This document shows positions 1 to 11,622 of a DNA stretch of 64,000 bases, one piece after another. The translations under genes and the position numbers were made by a program. Origin of the DNA: Eustoma russellianum (taxonomy: Eukaryota > Streptophyta > Magnoliopsida > Gentianales > Gentianaceae). The notes beneath the pieces were generated by a model. It did not search any database, was not told the origin of the DNA, and was given only the letters and a program-made list of their open reading frames with translations. The stretch is taken from contig AP025074.1 in assembly GCA_036186865.1 (NCBI GenBank), positions 4,334,223-4,398,222 of the forward strand, written 5' to 3'. How positions within the stretch are numbered: position 1 is the stretch's first letter; each line of letters opens with the position of its first letter.

Positions 1-186
1 GTTTGGTTAGCTATATAATAAGTTTATTTACTCTATCTCTATTGGATGTTATTGGTATGTTGTTTTTTATTCTATTTCAACATTCAATCATTGTAAATTG
101 TTTTTAATTTTGTTTCAATCATTGTAAATTGTAATACATACAGTTTTTTCTTTTGTTTCAGCCGCGAGAAATCATTTGACGAGTAT

Positions 187-2374
187 ATGTCTGGACAAGA
201 GTATTCATCTGAAAGTCGACCTATGATGGATACTGCAGGTGAACATGATCCGCTTATGGAAGAAATTGATAATTTTCAGGAGGCCGAGGAAGCAAATAAG
301 GATGAGGCATACCAAAAAAAGAAAAGGAAGAAGACTTCTAAAGTGTGGGAGGACATGGTGGAGGTGACAATTGCTGGGGTAACTAGAGTTCAATGCAAGA
401 ATTGCAAAGAAACTATGAAAAAGATGCCCGGTGGCACTACCTCACATTATAAACGCCATTTGGATGGTTGTGCTCAAAGAAGAATTCGTTCAGGGGAGCA
501 AAGGGGATTGAAACAACAGTTCTTATCTGTGACTGAAGGATCAGGTACAGAGGATACTGCATCGGTAAGCTCTTTTAAATATGATCATGCTAAGGTTCGT
601 GAAGTCGCGTCTCATATGATTCTTGTTCATGAGTATCCTTTTAAGATGATGGAGCATGCTGTGTTTAATAAATTCTGTAAGACGATTTCTCCGTTTTATG
701 AAAAAATTAGTAGGCAAACTGTTAAGAGTGATTGTTGGAAGACCTATGAGCTGGAGAAGAAGAAGCTCATGTGTTGTTTAAATGATGTTGGTAAAATCAA
801 CATCACAACTGATTTATGGAAATCTGGACAGAAGACACAGTATATGGTTGTGACTGGTCATTTTGTTGATTCTAATTGGAATCTTCAAAAACGAGTGTTA
901 AATTTTTGCAATGTCCCACCACCACATACTGGGGTTATTATTGCTGATGCGTTAGCTAAATGTTTCACTGAATGGGGGATCCATAATAAGGTGTCTAGCA
1001 TTACTGTTGATAATGCTAGCTACAACGATGTATGCATTAGGAGGCTGAGGGAAGATTTTATGCTTAGGAAAGTGTTAAGTGTTGGGGGAAAATTATTCCA
1101 TGTACGTTGTTGTGCTCACATACTTAATCTGCTAGTTCAAGACGGCTTAGCAGAAATTGGAAATATAATTGAGACTGTTAGAGAAGCAGTGAAATACTTG
1201 AACAGTTCTGAGTCTTGGCTTATTCAGTTCAGCAACATCAAGAAGCAACTTCAACTTCCTACAAAAAAATTGATTTTGGACTGTCCGACAAGATGGAATA
1301 GCACCTATATGATGCTTGCTGCAGCTTTACCAGTTAAAGATGTCTTTCAAAGATATGCTGATATTGATCCTGGGTTTTGTTATGTACCGACTACACTTGA
1401 GTGGATGCAAGTTGGGGAAGTATGTGAGTTTTTGCAGGTTTTTTATGGCATAACAAACTTGATTTCTGGTTCGAAATATCCAACTGCCAACCTTTTTCTT
1501 GTTGAATTGCGGCGAATAAAAAAATTGCTGAATGATAAAAAGAACCATTCTTCAGATAGTATTAGGTGCATGGCTGAAAGCATGTCAAGAAAGTTTGACA
1601 AATACTGGGGTGAGTGTAATGTGTTGCTTTCTTTAGCTGCTATTTTGGATCCGAGGTTGAAGATGGATCTAATCAGACATGCGTTTGTTGTTATGTATGG
1701 AGAATATAATGCTCAAATGCATGTGGATGAGATTGTGAAGATTATGCATGATTTGTATGACGAATATGCTTTTGAATATGATTCACATGCAAAAGAAGTT
1801 GAGCGATCGCTAGTGCCTGAAGGAGGTTTGGAAGTTGCTTCTTCTAGTGGAGGGAAAAGTGATGACATGTGGGAAGGATTTCAAGAAATTGATATGCTGA
1901 TGAGTCAAGTTGATACAACACAGCATATAGCTTCAGAATTGGAAACCTATTTAGGGGAGAAGAGGCTTACAGGTACATGTTATGCAAAGCTGGATGTTTT
2001 GGGATGGTGGAAAATGTCTAGTGTGAGGTTTAATATTTTATCAAAGCTTGCATGTGATATTTTGTCCACTCCAATCAGTACCGTTGCTTCTGAGTCAACG
2101 TTTAGTGCCGGTGGAAGGGTAATAGATGATTATCGTGCATCTTTATCGGTTGACACCGTGGAGATGTTAATGTGTACCGGCGATTGGATCCGTGATATTT
2201 ATGGTTTGAAAAAAAATATTCAGGTAAAACTTTGCTAAACTATGCTTTTGTTTATATGTTTTTTTTCTTCTTATACGTTATAAATTTATAATGTATATTT
2301 TAATTATGACAATTCTTGTTTTCTATGCATAGGAGGAAGAGAAATTATTCCAAGACATTCATCTTAAAGATTGA
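187..2374 (+). CDS. hAT transposase, BED zinc finger, RICESLEEPER/DAYSLEEPER-like (copy 1)
   Basis: Predicted DNA-cutting enzyme of the hAT family, acting in the nucleus on its own terminal repeats. The first exon is open for 679 codons (187-2223). A GT-AG intron (2224-2332) then leads to a short last exon (2333-2374) adding 13 residues, so the protein would be about 692 aa rather than ending just after the splice donor. A BED-type finger lies at about residues 50-100 (CKNC, then H and H/C ligands). Next comes an RNase H-like core with TTDLW and TVDNAS motifs. The C-terminal hAT dimerisation region holds DVLGWW, PISTVASESTFS and the final GDW segment. The start follows a splice-acceptor-like TTTGTTTCAG at about 160-169, suggesting an intron in the 5' UTR. 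No stop or frameshift was seen, so it may be functional. It differs from copy 2 by N72H and W344R. Confidence 0.9.
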
Positions 2375-3488
2375 GGCTAAATGTGCTAGGACTAGGAGAA
2401 GACAAAGAAAGATGGAGGAATATGTGAGTTTCTTCATATACTTTTGCTATATATTTTTTCATGTACTTCAACATTTTTAAGATTCTTAATTTTATTGCTC
2501 GGTGCGCTTTACAGGTGACTGTTGGTTACAGTCAATTTAGTTTGATTTGTCAGGCTGAGACGTTGGTGTTTGCGAGGATGAACGGAGATGAGAACGAGAG
2601 TTGCATGAAGATAGGAACGTGATGGTCTCAGTGTACTTCCACTTTCCTCCGCTTCATTTAGATCTGCTTGTGCATTTGAACGTTATGCCTTTTAGAACAT
2701 GATTTCGTCAACTGAGCTAAGTATCTTGCACTAGGCGATTTTTGGATTCATTTGCTGTGTGTGAGTTTTGGTTGGTTGAAGTTGATGGTGGCGTATCTGT
2801 GTTTATGATGGTGGCGTATCTGTGTTTATTGCCTGAATTCACATAGTTGGAGCAAGAGCAAAGATGATGGTGGACTTGTTTGGAGAATTGACAGCAATAG
2901 CTAGAACTTGCTTAAGAATGTCGTGCGACTTCAGTTATGTTTGGATATGGTTAGTTCCTTTTGTGAAAGTTCGGTTTTCTTAGCCTTGATATATAGGACT
3001 TGTGATTTGTGAAGGCTCTGTCTGTCCATCCACTGGATATAGTGAATCAGTGATGCTCAGTCATTTGCAGATTTCTCCGTTTGCATTTCAGGGAAATTTC
3101 TGGTAATTGTGTTTATAGGGAAATTTCTCAGCCTTTGGGATTATAGGGAAATTTCTGGTTAACCTTTGCCAGTAATTGTGTTTATCGAACTCGAACACGA
3201 ACTCAACAGCTAACGAACTCGATCTCGAACTCGACCTCTAACGAACTCGATATCGAACTCGACCTCTAACGAACTCGAACTCTAACGAACTCGATATCGA
3301 ACTCGACCTCTAACGAACTCGAACTCTAACGAACCGAACACGAATATTTGATTGGTTAACGAATACGAATTCGAACAAGCTTTTAGGCTCGAAATTCAAA
3401 ACGAGCCGAACCGAATAGTTCGATAACCTTAACGAACCCGAATTCAAACAAGGAGTATTCGGCTCGGTTCGGTTCGTTTACACCCCTA
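2375..3488 (+). other. hAT copy 1 3' region and terminal repeat
   Basis: After the transposase stop, the sequence continues with what looks like 3' UTR and at least one further intron-like segment. It contains several GGGAAATTTCT repeats (about 3090-3155), the CGAACTCGA subterminal repeat block (3185-3345), and an AACGAACC/GAACCGAA-rich end finishing in CACCCCTA at 3488. No other coding sequence was recognised. Confidence 0.6.
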
Positions 3489-5193
3489 GCCGCAGCGCAG
3501 CCAGTCCAGCGTCCAGGTATGTAATCCCATTTTCATTTCCCCCTCCATTCCTGTTTCCGAATCGATTTTTCTTAGGCGTTTGACCATACTACCTCCTCCT
3601 TCAAACCCTTGTCTTTAGGGTTTTCCTGGATTTCATTTCTTCATCGCGATTAGCAACAATTTTTGTTCCCTTTTGAAGGAATTAGAAAGAGGGATTGCAA
3701 GAAATTGGAAATTGAAGACATCATCGGGGTTGTTCCGCATGGCCTTTCTAGTAATCAGCCAAACTTGATTATCCAGTTATCCAGTAGTGCAATTAGCATT
3801 TTAAACCTCGTGGGGTATTTTTTTTTGTTTTTTACTTTTTAATCTGTTGAACTAACCCTCTTCGTTGTATTAATTTAGCACCATTTCTTGCAAACAAGCA
3901 ACCTGCTCTAGGTGCGGCGGCATGGGATGTTGATACTTTCCGCAAGTTAAGGAGTAAATTCTCTTGCCTTTTTCTGTCTTTTGGCAAAGTTTGTTGCTTT
4001 TTCCTATTGCTATCGGGGTTTACTTGTTTGAGGACCTTGAAGCTCGATTTAAGTGGGGAAAAAGCCAAAAAAGAGAAGGGGGAAAAGAGTTAGGTTTTGT
4101 TATTTTCGTGATTTTTGAATCTGGGATATCAGAAATTTGATTTTACGAGAAATTTGTATTCGTCCAATCGTCCAATCGTCCAGTTGATTTTTGATTTTTT
4201 TCTCTACAGGTTTGCTTGCCAATTGCCATTTCTACACTTCACAGGATTCCCATCTCTGAATTGAAGTATAGGCATGTGCTAGTGTTTGAATCTTGCTAAT
4301 TTGTTGTATTTCGGGAGCTTCTAAGTTCTAACTGATCCATACTTCCTTCGTCTTCGTCATCTTCGAACATCCGCAGTCCGCAGGCAGTCCAGGTACGTTT
4401 TGTATGGCCTTTCCCTTGCATTATGCCGATGATTTCCTCTGCTCTAAAATACAACCAGCTGCTGTGATGATGTGTTAATTTATTCATTTGCATCACATTT
4501 GCTAAACGCCAGCGATAATATGGACCCCTGCTCTGATATATGACAGGGCAGTAAGATGCATTACTAGTGTTGTTGTATGCAATAGAATTCTACAAAGATG
4601 TATATGGTTTGTTAACCTTCTATCGTTTTTTATAATATGACATGTTTACTGAATTGCATATCAACAATATTTTTGGGAAATTCAAGAGTAAGAAGAATCA
4701 TATTAAGCTAGTGATGTTGTTCATTTCCACCCTGTTTATGCTGCAGGCTCTTGGTGATACTGCCCTCTTCTCAAAGCCATGTTTCATTTTGTTGTAGAAT
4801 ATGTTTCACTAGTTACATGTTTAATTTAGCCTAGCTAAGGTGGTCAAAATATGGAATATGTGGTGCATTTCCAGGGAGCATGATGCTCATAATTTACCCA
4901 GTTGGATGCTTGGTCTTGTTGATGGTATTATTTTTTTACATAGTTGTCACTTTTGACTATAAATTTCAGTTACTCTTCGTGACCTGGATTTTTGTTTTTG
5001 TTCATATGTTTGGTTAGCTATATAATAAGTTTATTTACTCTATCTCTATTGGATGTTATTGGTATGTTGTTTTTTATTCTATTTCAACATTCAATCATTG
5101 TAAATTGTTTTTAATTTTGTTTCAATCATTGTAAATTGTAATACATACAGTTTTTTCTTTTGTTTCAGCCGCGAGAAATCATTTGACGAGTAT
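3489..5193 (+). other. hAT copy 2 5' leader with UTR introns
   Basis: No long open frame. The segment looks like a transcribed 5' leader: exon-like GC-rich pieces are followed by consensus donors (CCAG|GTATGT at about 3517 and CCAG|GTACGT at about 4393). Acceptors occur at about 4210 (CTCTACAG) and 5176 (TTTGTTTCAG), just ahead of the transposase start at 5194. The splice structure is inferred only from motifs. Confidence 0.45.
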
Positions 5194-7381
5194 ATGTCTG
5201 GACAAGAGTATTCATCTGAAAGTCGACCTATGATGGATACTGCAGGTGAACATGATCCGCTTATGGAAGAAATTGATAATTTTCAGGAGGCCGAGGAAGC
5301 AAATAAGGATGAGGCATACCAAAAAAAGAAAAGGAAGAAGACTTCTAAAGTGTGGGAGGACATGGTGGAGGTGACAATTGCTGGGGTAACTAGAGTTCAA
5401 TGCAAGCATTGCAAAGAAACTATGAAAAAGATGCCCGGTGGCACTACCTCACATTATAAACGCCATTTGGATGGTTGTGCTCAAAGAAGAATTCGTTCAG
5501 GGGAGCAAAGGGGATTGAAACAACAGTTCTTATCTGTGACTGAAGGATCAGGTACAGAGGATACTGCATCGGTAAGCTCTTTTAAATATGATCATGCTAA
5601 GGTTCGTGAAGTCGCGTCTCATATGATTCTTGTTCATGAGTATCCTTTTAAGATGATGGAGCATGCTGTGTTTAATAAATTCTGTAAGACGATTTCTCCG
5701 TTTTATGAAAAAATTAGTAGGCAAACTGTTAAGAGTGATTGTTGGAAGACCTATGAGCTGGAGAAGAAGAAGCTCATGTGTTGTTTAAATGATGTTGGTA
5801 AAATCAACATCACAACTGATTTATGGAAATCTGGACAGAAGACACAGTATATGGTTGTGACTGGTCATTTTGTTGATTCTAATTGGAATCTTCAAAAACG
5901 AGTGTTAAATTTTTGCAATGTCCCACCACCACATACTGGGGTTATTATTGCTGATGCGTTAGCTAAATGTTTCACTGAATGGGGGATCCATAATAAGGTG
6001 TCTAGCATTACTGTTGATAATGCTAGCTACAACGATGTATGCATTAGGAGGCTGAGGGAAGATTTTATGCTTAGGAAAGTGTTAAGTGTTGGGGGAAAAT
6101 TATTCCATGTACGTTGTTGTGCTCACATACTTAATCTGCTAGTTCAAGACGGCTTAGCAGAAATTGGAAATATAATTGAGACTGTTAGAGAAGCAGTGAA
6201 ATACTTGAACAGTTCTGAGTCTCGGCTTATTCAGTTCAGCAACATCAAGAAGCAACTTCAACTTCCTACAAAAAAATTGATTTTGGACTGTCCGACAAGA
6301 TGGAATAGCACCTATATGATGCTTGCTGCAGCTTTACCAGTTAAAGATGTCTTTCAAAGATATGCTGATATTGATCCTGGGTTTTGTTATGTACCGACTA
6401 CACTTGAGTGGATGCAAGTTGGGGAAGTATGTGAGTTTTTGCAGGTTTTTTATGGCATAACAAACTTGATTTCTGGTTCGAAATATCCAACTGCCAACCT
6501 TTTTCTTGTTGAATTGCGGCGAATAAAAAAATTGCTGAATGATAAAAAGAACCATTCTTCAGATAGTATTAGGTGCATGGCTGAAAGCATGTCAAGAAAG
6601 TTTGACAAATACTGGGGTGAGTGTAATGTGTTGCTTTCTTTAGCTGCTATTTTGGATCCGAGGTTGAAGATGGATCTAATCAGACATGCGTTTGTTGTTA
6701 TGTATGGAGAATATAATGCTCAAATGCATGTGGATGAGATTGTGAAGATTATGCATGATTTGTATGACGAATATGCTTTTGAATATGATTCACATGCAAA
6801 AGAAGTTGAGCGATCGCTAGTGCCTGAAGGAGGTTTGGAAGTTGCTTCTTCTAGTGGAGGGAAAAGTGATGACATGTGGGAAGGATTTCAAGAAATTGAT
6901 ATGCTGATGAGTCAAGTTGATACAACACAGCATATAGCTTCAGAATTGGAAACCTATTTAGGGGAGAAGAGGCTTACAGGTACATGCTATGCAAAGCTGG
7001 ATGTTTTGGGATGGTGGAAAATGTCTAGTGTGAGGTTTAATATTTTATCAAAGCTTGCATGTGATATTTTGTCCACTCCAATCAGTACCGTTGCTTCTGA
7101 GTCAACGTTTAGTGCCGGTGGAAGGGTAATAGATGATTATCGTGCATCTTTATCGGTTGACACCGTGGAGATGTTAATGTGTACCGGCGATTGGATCCGT
7201 GATATTTATGGTTTGAAAAAAAATATTCAGGTAAAACTTTGCTAAACTATGCTTTTGTTTATATGTTTTTTTTCTTCTTATACGTTATAAATTTATAATG
7301 TATATTTTAATTATGACAATTCTTGTTTTCTATGCATAGGAGGAAGAGAAATTATTCCAAGACATTCATCTTAAAGATTGA
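5194..7381 (+). CDS. hAT transposase, BED zinc finger (copy 2)
   Basis: Near-identical to copy 1: first exon 5194-7230, intron 7231-7339, last exon 7340-7381, about 692 aa. It has the BED finger (CKHC here instead of CKNC), the RNase H-like core with TTDLW and TVDNAS, and the hAT dimerisation region with ASESTFS. It has R instead of W at residue 344. No disabling change was seen. Expression cannot be judged; the full leader and the intact 3' terminus are present, but its own 5' terminal repeat is not seen. Confidence 0.9.
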
Positions 7382-8495
7382 GGCTAAATGTGCTAGGACT
7401 AGGAGAAGACAAAGAAAGATGGAGGAATATGTGAGTTTCTTCATATACTTTTGCTATATATTTTTTCATGTACTTCAACATTTTTAAGATTCTTAATTTT
7501 ATTGCTCGGTGCGCTTTACAGGTGACTGTTGGTTACAGTCAATTTAGTTTGATTTGTCAGGCTGAGACGTTGGTGTTTGCGAGGATGAACGGAGATGAGA
7601 ACGAGAGTTGCATGAAGATAGGAACGTGATGGTCTCAGTGTACTTCCACTTTCCTCCGCTTCATTTAGATCTGCTTGTGCATTTGAACGTTATGCCTTTT
7701 AGAACATGATTTCGTCAACTGAGCTAAGTATCTTGCACTAGGCGATTTTTGGATTCATTTGCTGTGTGTGAGTTTTGGTTGGTTGAAGTTGATGGTGGCG
7801 TATCTGTGTTTATGATGGTGGTGTATCTGTGTTTATTGCCTGAATTCACATAGTTGGAGCAAGAGCAAAGATGATGGTGGACTTGTTTGGAGAATTGACA
7901 GCAATAGCTAGAACTTGCTTAAGAATGTCGTGCGACTTCAGTTATGTTTGGATATGGTTAGTTCCTTTTGTGAAAGTTCGGTTTTCTTAGCCTTGATATA
8001 TAGGACTTGTGATTTGTGAAGGCTCTGTCTGTCCATCCACTGGATATAGTGAATCAGTGATGCTCAGTCATTTGCAGATTTCTCCGTTTGCATTTCAGGG
8101 AAATTTCTGGTAATTGTGTTTATAGGGAAATTTCTCAGCCTTTGGGATTATAGGGAAATTTCTGGTTAACCTTTGCCAGTAATTGTGTTTATCGAACTCG
8201 AACACGAACTCAACAGCTAACGAACTCGATCTCGAACTCGACCTCTAACGAACTCGATATCGAACTCGACCTCTAACGAACTCGAACTCTAACGAACTCG
8301 ATATCGAACTCGACCTCTAACGAACTCGAACTCTAACGAACCGAACACGAATATTTGATTGGTTAACGAATACGAATTCGAACAAGCTTTTAGGCTCGAA
8401 ATTCAAAACGAGCCGAACCGAATAGTTCGATAACCTTAACGAACCCGAATTCAAACAAGGAGTATTCGGCTCGGTTCGGTTCGTTTACACCCCTA
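7382..8495 (+). other. hAT copy 2 3' region and terminal repeat
   Basis: Same layout as 2375-3488: 3' UTR-like sequence, GGGAAATTTCT repeats, the CGAACTCGA subterminal repeat block at about 8190-8345, and the terminus CACCCCTA at 8495. The next eight bases, GATAGTAC, are the candidate target-site duplication. I found no matching copy at the 5' side within the window. Confidence 0.6.
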
Positions 8496-8804
8496 GATAG
8501 TACACGTACCAGGCTCTATTTATAATACAACTTAAAAATACAATAAATATAAAAGGATTGTTGGTTTATGTTCGTGATTTGATTTTGGCTTTGAATCCAA
8601 TAATTTACAGCAATCATATTTCCCGACAGAAGATTAACGTGTATTATAAGTAAGGCCTTGTACGTATACAATTGATTAATAAAATACGATTTTCGTTCAC
8701 AAATCCTAACACCCTCCAACTTGTTCCTCTCCACTACAAATTTGACTAATCATGTTAGGAACATAACGTTTCAAGTCATTTTGCGCAGGAAAAACAGTAC
8801 TCCC
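8496..8804. other. Unassigned AT-rich sequence
   Basis: No gene seen. A segment ending CTAACA near 8711 resembles an LTR edge, but no partner, target duplication or primer site supports it. Confidence 0.3.
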
Positions 8805-9688
8805 TGTTAGAAAATATGTAAATGGCACAGGAAAAACCAAACAAGAAAGACAATGAAAGCCGAGACGAGTTTCGGAATAACTCTGTCATTAAAGCAATTT
8901 AGCCTCTACCGGTGAGCAAGGTAGACTGCAATGGCTAATGCTTCCCAAGATATAACGGCTTACTCTCTTTAGTTTGCTTACTAGAGAGAGTTTGAACTTG
9001 ATGGTTGAAGAGATTGATAGTAGAGAGAATGACAAGAGAAAGTGCTGCAGAAAATTTCACAAGTTTTCAAGAGTTTTTCATGTATATGTTGAAGATAGCA
9101 AAGCCCAATATTTATAGGCTTTTGGTTTTCAAAACACAGGTTTAAAAGACCATTTTCTGCAGTTTATTTCTCCCTAGGATCGGTCATGGACGTTCAATAT
9201 GAAAGGAGATGTCATTTGGAGGAGAAGATGCATCTTTTGTGAACAGTCGGGTCACATTAGGCGCCTAATGTCACTTCGAACGACTGTACAAAATGACATC
9301 AAACGACTGTACAAAATGACATAGGAGCTTCATGTGACATCGAACGACTGTACAAAATGACATTAGGCGCTTCATGTGACATTGAACGACTGTACAAAAT
9401 CACATTAGGCGCTTCATGTGACATTGAACGCCTATAGGCGTTCAAAGTGTTCTGGAAGTGTTCCCGAAAACTTCGAACGCCTACATGAGGCGCTTCAAGT
9501 GTTCTGGAAGTGTTCCAGAACACTTCGAACGCCTATATTAGGCGCTTAAAGTGTTTGGAACACCCCCATTTCCTTCCATTGTTCATAAAACACTCCAAAC
9601 TTCATCCAATCTCCTATCAATAGGTTACATAACATTATACAAGGTTGGATCACAAGATTTAAAGTACTTTTAAGTACTTTTTCCAACA
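8805..9688. mobile_element. Solo LTR of a Copia element
   Basis: The 884-bp unit starts TGTTAGAAAA and ends TTTTCCAACA. It is flanked by perfect 5-bp direct repeats CTCCC (8800-8804 and 9689-9693). Its first 150 bp and last 30 bp match the LTRs of the Copia element at 10182-16165: shared GACGAGTTT and a segment about 'aatgcttcccaagatataacg'-like, shortened here, plus the AAGTACTTTT end. No internal region follows, so it is a solo LTR formed by LTR-LTR recombination. Its middle holds tandem repeats (see the separate entry). Confidence 0.88.
9240..9550. repeat. Tandem repeats inside the solo LTR
   Basis: Units of roughly 40 bp are built from GAACGACTGTACAAAATGAC and ATTAGGCGCTTCATGTGACAT-like pieces (each half given separately), repeated about four to five times. 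They are followed by a second set with TTCGAACGCCTA and GTGTTCTGGAAGTGTTCC. Several pieces are palindromic, such as TTCGAA and GGCG/CGCC. The block sits where the related Copia LTRs carry ATCGATCG repeats. Confidence 0.7.
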
Positions 9689-10176
9689 CTCCCTTCTGTT
9701 TTATTAGTAATTTTTTTGTGGTTATTGTAAGACAATGACCTATTGTCTATGAAAAGTTAATTGTCTAACTGAACATAGTTTATGCATTAAAATTACGTGT
9801 CATCTAAACTTACTGGTCATTTAGGTTAAGTTTGGGTTGATAATTTTAATAAATTTCGTATCTAAACAACAGCAACACCATAATTTAAAATCAAAACCAG
9901 GTACTTTATAAATTTTTTGGAGAAAAGAATCTCTTCGTTCGTCACAAGAAAGAAAACGTACAAGTATTATTTACATCATACATGCACAAGCTGAGTCTCA
10001 CTACTACCACAATTAGCGGTTGAAAAACGATGAAGAGCAACACCAACCACACCGGGGAGGAGACTCCCTTGGAGTTGTTTATTTCAACAATACTAAATAT
10101 CATTTACCATTTCACGACATATACACTTTCATGCATGTTCAACAACGTGGGGGAGTAGGCTGTTATGCAGTTGCTT
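9689..10176. other. Spacer; holds one copy of a short tandem duplication
   Basis: No gene seen. Positions about 10081-10160 (from ATTTCAACAATACTAAATA to CATGTTCAACAACGTGG) are a diverged copy of the sequence at 16166-16198 plus 16385-16425 on the other side of the Copia element. The site was therefore a small tandem duplication before the insertions. Confidence 0.45.
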
Positions 10177-10181
10177 ATTTC

Positions 10182-11022
10182 TGTTAGAAATGATGGTAAA
10201 CCAGCAAGGAAATAATCAACGAGATAGTGAGACGAGTTTTGAGATAACTATGTCCTTAAATCAATTTAGCATCTACCAACGAGCAAGGTAGACTGCAATG
10301 ACTAATGCTTCCCAAGATATAACGGCTTTTCTTCCTTTCCTTTGCTTTAGGAGAGGAAGATTGAACTTGAAAGTAGAAGGAACTGAAGATGGAGATGGTA
10401 GAGGGAGAAAGAATGCTGAGATATATTCTAGTTTTCCAAGAATGTGTTGTATGTATTGAATATACCAAGGTCTACTATATATATACCTTGGGGTATGTTA
10501 AAGACCCTTTTTGAAACTTGTCTCAACCTATTTTCAACCCTCAATGTCAGTTGTTTACCGTTCATAGGCGAAGAGAGATGAACCTTGGACCAAAAGATGC
10601 AATTCAAAGTGAAGAGTTCTGTCCGTTGGTACATCGATCGATCACATCAATCGATCGATGTCACTTCGATCGATTGTAATCGATCAAAGTTGGACAGAAA
10701 ACTCCATCTTCATTCTGCCTTACATCGATCTATCACTTCGATCGATCGATCTGATCGATTGAAGTTGGACAATGCTTCCAGTGTTTGCATCGCATTACAT
10801 CGATCGATCAATGTTTTACATAGATCGATCGAAGTCATCCAGAACACTTAATTTTATTCCAGCTTTCACTTAGTTCGATCCAGACTACACATAGATCGAT
10901 CTAAGTGACCTATTTCAAGTTCAAAGAGTTTCTAACAACATTTCAATCTCCCAAACAACCTCATATGTGTTCTATATAAGTTTGGAGTACATAGTAAAGT
11001 ACTTTAACGTACTTTTCCAACA
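10182..11022 (-). repeat. Copia LTR (3' LTR), with ATCGATCG repeats
   Basis: Left LTR, starting TGTTAGAAAT and ending TTTTCCAACA. A block at about 10630-10910 is full of ATCGATCGAT/TCGATCGA palindromes. The two LTRs differ in length by 21 bp and by many substitutions, so the insertion is old. Confidence 0.9.
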
Positions 11023-11622
11023 ATCTCCCACATGATCCAAACTTATATAAAACAATTTCATAACGTTAAACAACTAACCTATCCATTATCAACTGAAGAT
11101 AATGACACATAACGAATACGATGACTTGTGGTCTTGAATTGCCGGTAGTACAACTTGAGTAGTAGAAACGGAAGGAAGATGAACTTCGTCTTGAATCTTA
11201 CTCCACTAATGTTTATATGAACAACAAGAAGACATGTCATTATCTACTTCTTCAAGTTCGCGGTTTGGTACGATATCGGCCATGCACCTATCTCGAGTTC
11301 CATAAGCTCTCTAGAGAGTTTTTCAGGCTCTCACAGGAAGCGGCACCACTTCCAAGCTTATATAGGTGAAATTCATCAAGTATGCACTGTCCACACTACC
11401 ATAAAATATGGCTATGAATATTCATTAAGAGATTCTTGAAACCTCACCCTCAAATCTTACAGTGAGCACTATCAACAACAACATTATAGGGAGGAACACT
11501 TTGATAGTGCAACATAGAATTCTTTCATAACTTTTTTTTACCACATTGAACCCCGTTTGTAGGATCTCTACTAATAGCGTGTTGGGTTCCCGTCACGAAG
11601 AGTTCTCTACAGATGGAATAAG

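Larger units (their letters stand above)
1..3488 (+). mobile_element. hAT transposon, copy 1 (5' part outside window)
   Basis: The element carries a hAT transposase gene and a 3' terminus that reads, on the opposite strand, TAGGGGTGTAAACGAACC, a terminus seen in plant hAT elements. From position 1 to about 3489 the sequence is a near-perfect copy of 5008-8496; by eye I found only four differences (positions 400, 1216, 1980 and 2815). The 5' leader and the 5' terminal inverted repeat are not in the window. Subterminal DNA at about 3185-3345 holds many repeats of a CGAACTCGA-type motif, typical of hAT transposase-binding regions. Confidence 0.85.
3489..8495 (+). mobile_element. hAT transposon, copy 2, head-to-tail with copy 1
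   Basis: The second copy has the same transposase gene and the same 3' terminus (CACCCCTA ending at 8495). The expected 5' terminal inverted repeat, which should read TAGGGGTG followed by AAACGAACC, is not present at the junction with copy 1. Instead the sequence passes straight from copy 1's terminus into a GC-rich leader (CCGCAGCGCAGCC). Offset between copies is 5,007 bp. Because copy 1's leader lies outside the window, I cannot tell whether this is one element with an internal tandem duplication, two elements, or an assembly duplication. Confidence 0.75.

Noticed and set aside
9240..9550. CRISPR-like array
   Set aside because: Plant nuclear DNA; units are contiguous tandem repeats within an LTR without unique spacers.
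10585..10851. 88-codon plus-strand frame over the ATCGATCG block
   Set aside because: The frame is produced by the repeat (HRSI/DRS pattern) and is not kept in the other LTR.
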